Assembly: GCA_003167255.1 (NCBI GenBank)
Contig: PMTR01000074.1
Location: 1 to 64,000 of the forward strand
DNA from: Bryobacterales bacterium
GTDB lineage: Bacteria; Acidobacteriota; Terriglobia; Bryobacterales; Bryobacteraceae
Length of the DNA: 64,000 bases
Direction: 5' to 3'
The translations under genes and the position numbers were made by a program. This document shows positions 33,807 through 40,614 of this stretch, piece after piece. The notes beneath the pieces were generated by a model. The model saw nothing but the letters and a program-made list of their open reading frames with translations, was not told where the DNA came from and searched no databases. Position 1 is the stretch's first letter, and every line of letters begins with the position of its first letter.

Positions 33807-34697
33807 GTGAGCCCCCGCACCTTGCCGCTGGTCAGCATCGTCACGCCTTCCCACAACATGGCGCAGTATCTCCCCAAGACCATCCAAAGCGTGCTGTCGC
33901 AGGACTATCCCCGCATCGAATACATCGTGGTCGATGGCGGCTCTACCGACGCCACCCCCGAAATCCTCCGGGCCTATGACGGTCGCCTGCGCTGCTTCAC
34001 CGGCAAGGACAAAGGTCCCTCCGACGCCGCCCATCGCGGCTTCCGCGAAGCCGCCGGCGAAATCTTGGCCTGGCTGAATGCCGACGATACCTATCTGCCC
34101 GGCGCCATCCGCACCGGCGTCGAGTATCTGCTCGATCACCCCGGGATCGACGTGGTCTACGGCGAAGGCAACTGGATCGACGACCACGACGCCGTCATCC
34201 GCCGCTACCCCACCCTTCCCTACGACCCCAAAACGCTCCAGCGCGATTGCTTCATCTGCCAGCCAGCCTCCTTCATCCGCGCTTCCTCCTACCGCCGCTG
34301 CGGCCTCGATCCCGACGTCAACCAGTCCTTCGATTACGATCTCTGGATCCGCATGGCCAAGCAGAATTTCCGTTTCGCTTCCATCCCCGAGTGCCTCGCC
34401 AACTCCCGCATGCACCGCGGCGCCAAAACCCTCCGTGAGCGCGAGGACGTCTTTCACGCCTCCATGCGCCTGCTCAAACGCCACTACGGCTACATCCCTT
34501 TTCCGTGGGTCTTCGGCTACACCGCGTACTGCCTGGACCACCGCGACCAGTTCTTCCAGCCCCTCCGGCCCTCGCTCGGCAAGTACGTCACCAGCCTCCC
34601 CATGGGTCTCGGCCTCAACCCCGGGCACCGATTCCGTTTCTTGTGCGAATGGCTGGCGGCGCCCTTGCTCGGTTTCAAGCGGCGCATCGGACCTTGA
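33807..34697 (+). CDS. glycosyltransferase family 2
   Basis: A 296-residue inverting glycosyltransferase. GT-A fold with LVSIVTPSHNMAQYLPKTIQSVLSQDYP, the VVDGGSTDATPE nucleotide-binding segment, the metal motif in AWLNADDTYLPGA, and CFICQPASFIRASSYRRCG typical of GT2 enzymes for surface glycans. Starts with GTG at 33807. It leads an operon with a GT2-methyltransferase fusion and two heptose-synthesis genes, so it probably adds a sugar to an LPS-core-like or S-layer glycan. Confidence 0.9.
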   Translation: MSPRTLPLVSIVTPSHNMAQYLPKTIQSVLSQDYPRIEYIVVDGGSTDATPEILRAYDGRLRCFTGKDKGPSDAAHRGFREAAGEILAWLNADDTYLPGAIRTGVEYLLDHPGIDVVYGEGNWIDDHDAVIRRYPTLPYDPKTLQRDCFICQPASFIRASSYRRCGLDPDVNQSFDYDLWIRMAKQNFRFASIPECLANSRMHRGAKTLREREDVFHASMRLLKRHYGYIPFPWVFGYTAYCLDHRDQFFQPLRPSLGKYVTSLPMGLGLNPGHRFRFLCEWLAAPLLGFKRRIGP

Positions 34698-34723
34698 GCC
34701 GTTTGTTACACTTGCATAGATTC

Positions 34724-36205
34724 ATGAAGCTTTCGATCCTCATGCCGGTCTACAACGAACGCACCGTCGTGGAGCGGTGCATTTCGCTCGTAGTCACCGC
34801 GCCTCTGCCCGAAAATATGGACCGGGAACTGGTGATCGTGGACGATTACTCAACCGACGGCACCTGGGAAATTCTCCAGCGCCTCGCGACCGGTTTCCCC
34901 CAAATCTGCCTCTTCCGCCATGAACGCAACAGCGGCAAGGGCGCCGCCGTTCGCACCGCCATCGAGAAAGCCACCGGCGATTTTTCGCTCATTCAGGACG
35001 CCGACCTCGAGTACGATCCCTCCGAGTACCCGCGCCTGCTCAAGCCTCTCCTCGATGGCCACGCCGACGCCGTCTTCGGCTCGCGCTATATGGCCGGCGA
35101 ACAGACCCGCATCCTGCCCTTCTGGCATTCCATGATCAACAAGGGGCTCACCCTGGTTTCCAACATGTTCTGCAACCTCAACCTCAGCGACATGGAAACC
35201 TGTTACAAAGTCTTTCGCACCGACTTGCTCAAGAGCATCCCCATTCGGTCCGACCGTTTCGGCTTCGAGCCCGAAATCGTCATGAAGAGCGCCAAACGCA
35301 AATTCCGCATCTACGAAGTGCCCATCAGCTACCACGGCCGCACTTACGAAGAAGGCAAGAAAATCGGCTGGATCGACGGCCTCAAAGCCCTCGGCGTCAT
35401 CCTCAAGTTCTGGTTGATCGACGACCTCTACGCCGCCCCCTATGGCCGCGGCGTGCTCAACAATCTCACCGGCACTCCGCAATACTTGAGCTGGCTCGCC
35501 CGCAAACTCCGCCCCCATGTCGGCGACGCCGTCCTCGAAGTCGGCGCCGGCATCGGCAACATGGCCGGGCGCCTCATGGCCCGCCGCGTCCTCTACGTCG
35601 CGGCTGAAAAAGATCCGCTCCACCTGCACGCTCTGCGGAATCGTTTCCTGCGCACGCCCAACGTGGTGGTCCAGCGCATCGATCCCGAAGTCCCGCAGGA
35701 TCTCGCCGGCCTTGAAAACTGCTTCGACACCGTGCTCTGTCTCAACCTGCTTGAGTATCTCGATGCGCCCGAACGCGTAATAGGTTCCCTCTCCACAACC
35801 CTGAAGCCCGGCGGCTCGCTCATCGTGTTGGTGCCCCGCGGCCCCAACCTCTTCGGCACGCTCGATCGGAGCCTCGGCCACAAGCGCCGCTACGCCGTCG
35901 CCGACGCCTGCCGCCTCATGGAGTCCCAAGGCTTCGTCGTGGACCGGCTATTCGGCTTCAACAGAGCCGGCACGCCGCCCTGGTTCGCCTACAGCAAGCT
36001 GCTGGGCTCCCGCACCATTAATAAACCCGTGCTGAAAATCTTCGATAAGACCGTCTGGTTGTGGCGCCGCCTGGATGGTCTCATGCCCTGGCCCGCCCTC
36101 TCGCTAATCGTGGTCGCGCGCAAACCCGCCGCGCCCGCGCCCGCCGCCCGCGCCCTCCAGTCCGGCGAAGCCGTCCGCCAAATGTACTCCCCCAATGCCA
36201 GTTGA
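34724..36205 (+). CDS. GT2 glycosyltransferase-methyltransferase fusion
   Basis: A 493-residue bifunctional protein. Residues 1-240 are a dolichyl-phosphate-mannose-synthase-like GT2: MKLSILMPVYNERTVVERC, VIVDDYSTDGTWE, the metal motif in LIQDADLEYDP, and the EVPISYHGRTYEEGKKI tail. Residues about 255-460 are a class I SAM methyltransferase: VLEVGAGIGNMAGRL (motif I), DTVLCLNLLEYLD (motif IV) and LKPGGSLIVLVP. ATG at 34724 gives a complete GT domain; the longer ORF reads through the previous gene. It overlaps the heptose kinase gene by 11 bases. The fusion suggests that a lipid-linked sugar or its product is methylated, which is inference. Confidence 0.9.
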   Translation: MKLSILMPVYNERTVVERCISLVVTAPLPENMDRELVIVDDYSTDGTWEILQRLATGFPQICLFRHERNSGKGAAVRTAIEKATGDFSLIQDADLEYDPSEYPRLLKPLLDGHADAVFGSRYMAGEQTRILPFWHSMINKGLTLVSNMFCNLNLSDMETCYKVFRTDLLKSIPIRSDRFGFEPEIVMKSAKRKFRIYEVPISYHGRTYEEGKKIGWIDGLKALGVILKFWLIDDLYAAPYGRGVLNNLTGTPQYLSWLARKLRPHVGDAVLEVGAGIGNMAGRLMARRVLYVAAEKDPLHLHALRNRFLRTPNVVVQRIDPEVPQDLAGLENCFDTVLCLNLLEYLDAPERVIGSLSTTLKPGGSLIVLVPRGPNLFGTLDRSLGHKRRYAVADACRLMESQGFVVDRLFGFNRAGTPPWFAYSKLLGSRTINKPVLKIFDKTVWLWRRLDGLMPWPALSLIVVARKPAAPAPAARALQSGEAVRQMYSPNAS

Positions 36206-37208
36206 TTCCCAAACCGCGACGCTCCGTGGCCTGTTGGCCGCCTTCCCCGCCCAGCGCATCCTGGTAGTGGGTGACCTGATGCTCGACGAATTCATCTGGG
36301 GCAAAGTCTCGCGCATCTCGCCCGAAGCGCCCGTCCCCGTGGTCAACGTCACCGACGAATCTTATTACCCCGGCGGCGCGGCCAACGTCGCGCGCAACGT
36401 CCGTGAGTTCTCGAGCCACGTCGCCGTCATGGGCATCGCCGGGGCGGATCAGTCCGGCCGCCGCCTGCTCGATCTGCTCCAGGCCGCCGGCATCGATACC
36501 TCCGCCGTTCAACAGGACGCCGCTTTCTCCACCACCGTCAAGACCCGCATCATCGCCCGCAACCAGCAGGTGGTGCGCGTCGACCGCGAACGCATGCCCG
36601 CATCCCCGTCCGCGCACGCCGAGCGCGCCATCGCTCAGCTTGACCGCATCATCCCCTCGATCGACGCCATCGTCGTCGCCGATTATGGCAAAGGCTTCCT
36701 CACCCAGCCGCTGGCCGACCGCATTTGCGAAGCCGCGCGCGCTCACGGGAAGATCCTGACGGTCGACCCGCATCCCCATACTTCGCTTTCCTGGCGCGGC
36801 TCGACCGCCGTGAAGCCCAACCGCGCCGAAGCCTTTCTCGCCGCCGGCCTTCCGCCCTCCGAACCGGTCACGCCTGTGCTAAACGACAAGGCCTTGCTCG
36901 AAGCCGGCCGCCGCCTGCGCCAGTTGTGGAACGCCGGCAGCCTGCTCATCACCCTCGGCGAGCACGGCATGCTTCTCTTCGAAGGCGATGCCGCGCCGCG
37001 CCACACGCCCACCCGCGCCCAGGCCATCTTCGACGTCTCCGGAGCCGGCGATACCGCCATCGCCGTCCTCACCCTGGCCTTGGCCGCCGGCGCTCAACCC
37101 GCCGAAGCCGCCGACCTGGCCAACCGCGCCAGCGGCATCGCCGTCGGCAAACTCGGTACCACCACGGTTACCGCCGCCGAACTGGCCGCCAGTTTTTCCG
37201 CCCCATGA
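36195..37208 (+). CDS. hldA: D-glycero-beta-D-manno-heptose-7-phosphate kinase
   Basis: A 337-residue PfkB-family sugar kinase of the HldA/HldE-N type. It carries RILVVGDLMLDEFIWG, SRISPEAPVPVVNV (the heptose-kinase signature), GGAANVARNV, VVADYGKGFLT, KPNRAEA and the catalytic loop DVSGAGDTAIAVL. It phosphorylates heptose-7-phosphate to the 1,7-bisphosphate in ADP-L-glycero-beta-D-manno-heptose synthesis. The adenylyltransferase half of HldE is absent and no hldC-like gene is in the window. It overlaps the next gene (gmhB) by 4 bases; the pair performs consecutive steps. Confidence 0.92.
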   Translation: MPVDSQTATLRGLLAAFPAQRILVVGDLMLDEFIWGKVSRISPEAPVPVVNVTDESYYPGGAANVARNVREFSSHVAVMGIAGADQSGRRLLDLLQAAGIDTSAVQQDAAFSTTVKTRIIARNQQVVRVDRERMPASPSAHAERAIAQLDRIIPSIDAIVVADYGKGFLTQPLADRICEAARAHGKILTVDPHPHTSLSWRGSTAVKPNRAEAFLAAGLPPSEPVTPVLNDKALLEAGRRLRQLWNAGSLLITLGEHGMLLFEGDAAPRHTPTRAQAIFDVSGAGDTAIAVLTLALAAGAQPAEAADLANRASGIAVGKLGTTTVTAAELAASFSAP

Positions 37209-37732
37209 GCCCGCGGCCCGCCGTCTTTTTCGACCGCGACGGCACCCTCATGGAAGAAGTCGAATACTGCTCCGACCCGCGCCAGGTGCGCCTCTACCCC
37301 GGCGTTCCGCTCGCGCTCCGCGAGTTGAAGTCCGCCGGCTTCCTCACCTTCATCATCACCAACCAGAGCGGTATTGGCCGCGGATTCTTCGCCGAAGCGC
37401 AATACCAGGCCGTGCAAGCGCAACTGCTGGCCGAAATCGGTCCCGGCCTGATCGACGCCTCTTATTTTTGCCCCGATGCTCCCGGCGTTCCATCCTCTTG
37501 CCGTAAACCGGAACCCGGCATGGTCCTCGAAGCCGCGCGCGATTTCCCAATCGACTTACCTCGTTCCTACTTCATTGGTGATAAGTCCGCCGACATCGAA
37601 TGTGGCCGTCGTGCCGGCACGCGCACCATCCTGGTAATGACCGGCTACGGCGCGCAGCAAACCTGCGCGCCCGACTGGCGCGCCCAAGACGTCACCCAAG
37701 CCATTCGGCTGGTGCTCGACCAGGCGCCCTAA
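37205..37732 (+). CDS. gmhB: heptose-1,7-bisphosphate 7-phosphatase
   Basis: A 175-residue HAD phosphatase: catalytic FFDRDGTL (Asp10/Asp12), TNQSGIGRGFF, and YFIGDKSADIECGRRAGT. It removes the 7-phosphate produced by the upstream kinase. The zinc loop that in most GmhB proteins has the form CxHx(n)CxC is reduced here to YFCPDAPGVPSSCRKPEPG, with two cysteines and no histidine, so metal binding may be lost. ATG at 37205 overlaps the kinase stop (ATGA). Last gene of the operon; a palindrome array follows. Confidence 0.9.
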   Translation: MSPRPAVFFDRDGTLMEEVEYCSDPRQVRLYPGVPLALRELKSAGFLTFIITNQSGIGRGFFAEAQYQAVQAQLLAEIGPGLIDASYFCPDAPGVPSSCRKPEPGMVLEAARDFPIDLPRSYFIGDKSADIECGRRAGTRTILVMTGYGAQQTCAPDWRAQDVTQAIRLVLDQAP

Positions 37733-37771
37733 GACTCATGAAATACGGTTGTAGCCGGCGGGCCTTGTAGG

Positions 37772-37871
37772 GCAGGATGGTATCCTGCGCGCCGGTTGGC
37801 AACCGGCGCTGGGCGGCCATTGGCAAACACCGGCAGGCGGGTTACCAACCCGCCGCAGGTTGCCAACCTGC
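37772..37871. repeat. array of four tandem palindromes
   Basis: Four perfect palindromes, each with a 3-base loop: GCAGGAT-ggt-ATCCTGC (37772-37788), GCGCCGGTT-ggc-AACCGGCGC (37789-37809), GGCGGGTT-acc-AACCCGCC (37836-37854) and GCAGGTT-gcc-AACCTGC (37855-37871). Stems are 7-9 bp. They lie between gmhB and the Phd/PIN operon. This looks like a REP/BIME-type array that may also end gmhB transcription. Confidence 0.75.
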
Positions 37872-37936
37872 CCCACAAGCCGGCACCTTTCTTCACTGTA
37901 TTTTGCGAGCCTCTATAGTTCACCCGGCCAGATAAC

Positions 37937-37963
37937 TGTACATATATTGGTGTACACTGTACA
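37937..37963 (+). promoter_or_regulatory. triple TGTACA operator of the Phd/PIN operon
   Basis: Three identical self-complementary TGTACA boxes lie at 37937-37942, 37951-37956 and 37958-37963, ending one base before the antitoxin ATG. A -10-like TATATT (37943-37948) lies between the first two. Toxin-antitoxin operons are typically autorepressed by the antitoxin or the complex, and these boxes are the obvious binding sites. Confidence 0.65.
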
Positions 37964-37964
37964 T

Positions 37965-38216
37965 ATGAAGTTAACCGCTACGGAGTTTCGAAAAAATCTC
38001 TTTACCGTGCTTGAACGCGTCGTCGAGGGAGACACTGTTGAGATCGGCTACAAAGGATCCTCTGTCCGCGTAACGTCCTCCAGCTTTACCTCCAAGTTGG
38101 CTCGGGCGAAGCGGCGGCGGGCGCTGTTATGTGACCCCGATGCCATCGTGCACTCGGACAAGAAGCTTCTGGCGGAGATGGAAGCGGAGTGGCGCAAGGA
38201 CTGGAAGAAGTTGTGA
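37965..38216 (+). CDS. Phd/YefM-type antitoxin
   Basis: An 83-residue antitoxin. The N-terminus MKLTATEFRKNLFTVLERVVEGDTVEIGYKGSSVRV is the Phd/YefM DNA-binding and dimerisation fold; the C-terminal helix (LLAEMEAEWRKDWKKL) would wrap the toxin. ATG at 37965 directly follows the TGTACA operator. The stop overlaps the toxin start (GTGA), so translation is coupled. This is the only TA pair in the window that looks intact in both genes. Confidence 0.85.
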   Translation: MKLTATEFRKNLFTVLERVVEGDTVEIGYKGSSVRVTSSSFTSKLARAKRRRALLCDPDAIVHSDKKLLAEMEAEWRKDWKKL

Positions 38217-38593
38217 GTGTTTATCTGGACACTCACGTCGCCGTCTGGCTCCATGACGGACTCCTGACACGGCTTTCCGCGGAAGCCAAGAGGCAGATCG
38301 AAGCCAACGACCTTCTCGTTTCTCCCATGGTGCTGCTGGAACTTCAATATCTGTACGAGCGCAAGCGCGTCGGAATCGCACCGGCCTCTCTGTACGCTAC
38401 TCTGCATTCCAACTTCGACGTGGGGCTGTGTGGCTTCCCATTTGCCGCCGTGGCCCTGGAAGCTCTGTCGCTCGATTGGTCTCCGGACCCATTCGACCGC
38501 ATCATCGTGGCGCAGGCCATGGCCAACCATGAAGCGGTGCTCCTGACCGCCGACGCCCGCATTCGCAGCCACTACCGCCGCGCCGTCTGGTAG
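38213..38593 (+). CDS. PIN-domain toxin
   Basis: A 126-residue PIN-domain ribonuclease toxin of the type usually paired with Phd-like antitoxins. It has VYLDTHVAVWL (first catalytic Asp), LLVSPMVLLELQYL (catalytic Glu), and DPFDRIIVAQAMANHEAVLLTADARI, carrying the later acidic residues and the T/S-x-D strand. The start is GTG at 38213 overlapping the antitoxin stop; the longer track ORF lies inside the antitoxin. All acidic residues expected for Mg-dependent RNA cleavage are present, so it is probably active. Confidence 0.87.
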   Translation: MSVYLDTHVAVWLHDGLLTRLSAEAKRQIEANDLLVSPMVLLELQYLYERKRVGIAPASLYATLHSNFDVGLCGFPFAAVALEALSLDWSPDPFDRIIVAQAMANHEAVLLTADARIRSHYRRAVW

Positions 38594-38594
38594 C

Positions 38595-39605
38595 TCACGC
38601 CCCCAGCAACTGGTTCACGTGGCGCATCACCTCGAACGCGTCGGCCACATAGACCACATCGGCTTTGCCGCGCGCCCAGCCGCAATTCGGGTCCAGGTTG
38701 ATGGCGCGCCTTTCATTCACAAAGCGCCATCCCACGACGTGCGGCTCCTCGCCGTGACAGCAGGTGGAAAGCCCCTTGCGATGACGCGGCGTCGAGCCGG
38801 TCTGGCCGATCTGGTTCAAGTGCGTCATGAAGCCCAGAACGGCTTCCCCTTCGCCGCTCGCGTCCACCAGGGACTTGCTGCCGCCTAAAGATGATTTAGT
38901 GGTGCGCAGAAAACCCAGAATCAGAGTTTCCGCTTCCCTGCCATGGATCGCGCCGTCGGCCTGTTTCTTGGTCCAACCGGCGCCGGCTACGAACAGCAAC
39001 TTGGCGTCGGGCCGGATAGTCTGCTCGTCCGCCTTGGGAGCCTGCACGCCGGTGACGGTGGTGCGCGTGGGTGGCGCTTCCACCGGCACATTTTCCACCG
39101 TCGCCGTTCCCGCCGGTCCACTCCAGGCCGCAAAGCATCCGGGGTCGAGCAGCACCACCCACGGCCGCTGCTCGCGCGACAGCACGGCCTCCATCCGCTG
39201 CCGGTAGAACCAGCGCGTTACCGCCGGCGCCCCGTTCCGCAGCTCGAGGCCCGTCGAGTGCGTGTCCACGCGGCCGCCCAGACGATAGGCGACGCCCGGA
39301 AGCGCCCGCGACCAGCGCGAAGTCGACGGCGCCAGCACGATGCCGGCTCCGGCCGCACGGCAGATGGCCTCCGCGGCTGCCGCGTCGGTCGCGTAGCGGG
39401 GCTGGCTGAAAGCTTCGCCCGCCACACCCAAAATACGTTTGGCGCCGGCGCCCGAAATCTGGTTAGCGGCCGGTTGAACCTCGGCGCCCACTAATCCCAC
39501 GTTGAGTTCGCCGCCGAGCGACAACGCCGCTCCGAGCGCTTCCAGCGCCGGCTTCGCCAGTGTGCCATCGGCTTCGGTATGAGCCAGGAGAAGTATCGGT
39601 TCCAT
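38595..39605 (-). CDS. etfA: electron transfer flavoprotein alpha subunit, divergent
   Basis: A 336-residue ETF alpha/FixB subunit. The N-terminal half (ILLLAHTEADGTLAKPALEALGAA) is typical. The FAD domain contains LLFVAGAGWTKKQ (for the usual VSGGRG region), LGGSKSLVDASGE and QIGQTGS. The next block, normally a LYIACGISGAIQHxxGM-like segment, reads here RKGLSTCCHGEEPHVVGW, so the usual SGA motif contacting the FAD is missing. RRAINLDPN and the C-terminal VADAFEVMRHV follow. It starts 2 bases after etfB. The partner ETF:quinone oxidoreductase-like gene is 4 kb away. Confidence 0.82.
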   Translation of the reverse strand: MEPILLLAHTEADGTLAKPALEALGAALSLGGELNVGLVGAEVQPAANQISGAGAKRILGVAGEAFSQPRYATDAAAAEAICRAAGAGIVLAPSTSRWSRALPGVAYRLGGRVDTHSTGLELRNGAPAVTRWFYRQRMEAVLSREQRPWVVLLDPGCFAAWSGPAGTATVENVPVEAPPTRTTVTGVQAPKADEQTIRPDAKLLFVAGAGWTKKQADGAIHGREAETLILGFLRTTKSSLGGSKSLVDASGEGEAVLGFMTHLNQIGQTGSTPRHRKGLSTCCHGEEPHVVGWRFVNERRAINLDPNCGWARGKADVVYVADAFEVMRHVNQLLGA

Positions 39606-39607
39606 GA

Positions 39608-40420
39608 TTACTCCTCCCCGATCCAGGCCACGATTTCGCGCGCCATTTCTTCCACCGGCATATTCTTCACGATGCGCGTCTCCCGCTGCTGTTTGGGCAG
39701 GCTCACCGATTCGAAGCGCAGCCCGGTGTTCGAGATGGGCGCCGCCTTGGCGCGTTGCAGGGCCGGCATGACAGTCCGCATGTTGGCCATCCCCACCTGC
39801 GGATTGTTCTTCGGCTCGGGCAAGTTCCCAGTGGCCCAGCCCAGCACCGCCGGCGGCGCCGCGCACACCGATACCTGGTGGCGCCCGCCTTCGATGCGCT
39901 CCAGCACCGTGAAGCTGCCGTCATCGCGAACCGTAATCTCATCCACTCCCTGGAATTGTTCCCCGATTCCCAGCCGCTCACCCACCATCTGCAGCGTGGA
40001 ACCGGTTCCGCGCGACGCCGATTCCCATCCGCCGAATAACAGCAGCTTGGCGCGGTCGAGCGAGGCGATCGCCTCGATGGCTGCCGCCAGCGCCGCCGCC
40101 GTCTCGAAGGAGTCCGAGAAGCCCGAAGCCGGCCCGTCCAGCGCCACCAGCTCGAACGGCACCTTTTGCGCCACCGTCATCATCACCTGTTGTAGCTTGG
40201 CCTTCGGGCCAAGGCTGACCAGCCAGACTTTGCTGCCCGACCGCTTCCCCGCCAGGTGAGCCGCTTCAAACAGCGCGTGGCCCGCCCACGGGTCCAGCAC
40301 CGCCGGCAGCAGCATCTCGTTCTTCAGGGAGGGCCCGTTCGGGCCGGTTACCGGTTCCAAGGTTTGTAGCGGGTCCGGGACAATGCTTCCGCAGACCACG
40401 ATTTGAAGGGGGGTATTCAT
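39608..40420 (-). CDS. etfB: electron transfer flavoprotein beta subunit
   Basis: A 270-residue ETF beta/FixA subunit: IVVCGSIVPDP, LLPAVLDPWAGHALFEAAHLA, LLLFGGWESASRGTG (adenine-nucleotide loop) and VCAAPPAVLGWATG. It forms the AMP/FAD-binding heterodimer with EtfA and carries electrons from acyl-CoA dehydrogenases to a membrane quinone reductase; the acyl-CoA dehydrogenase at 45.7-47.9 kb is a natural donor. An AT-rich region upstream (40440-40480, with CATTATACT on the minus strand) probably contains its promoter. Confidence 0.88.
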   Translation of the reverse strand: MNTPLQIVVCGSIVPDPLQTLEPVTGPNGPSLKNEMLLPAVLDPWAGHALFEAAHLAGKRSGSKVWLVSLGPKAKLQQVMMTVAQKVPFELVALDGPASGFSDSFETAAALAAAIEAIASLDRAKLLLFGGWESASRGTGSTLQMVGERLGIGEQFQGVDEITVRDDGSFTVLERIEGGRHQVSVCAAPPAVLGWATGNLPEPKNNPQVGMANMRTVMPALQRAKAAPISNTGLRFESVSLPKQQRETRIVKNMPVEEMAREIVAWIGEE

Positions 40421-40614
40421 GTGTCCAGATTCCCAGTATAATGGGGCTTCTTAATCTTATAATAGCAATCTCTATTGCCTTGAGGCAGAACCGGCGCCAC
40501 AGCCATCGCATCGCCTGGCCAGTGTAAAATATCGATAATCGGGTATCCTTGTGCCGCCATGTGCGGGCCAGCCTACTGCCGAACCACGGAAATCTGAATT
40601 TGGAGATCCTGCAA

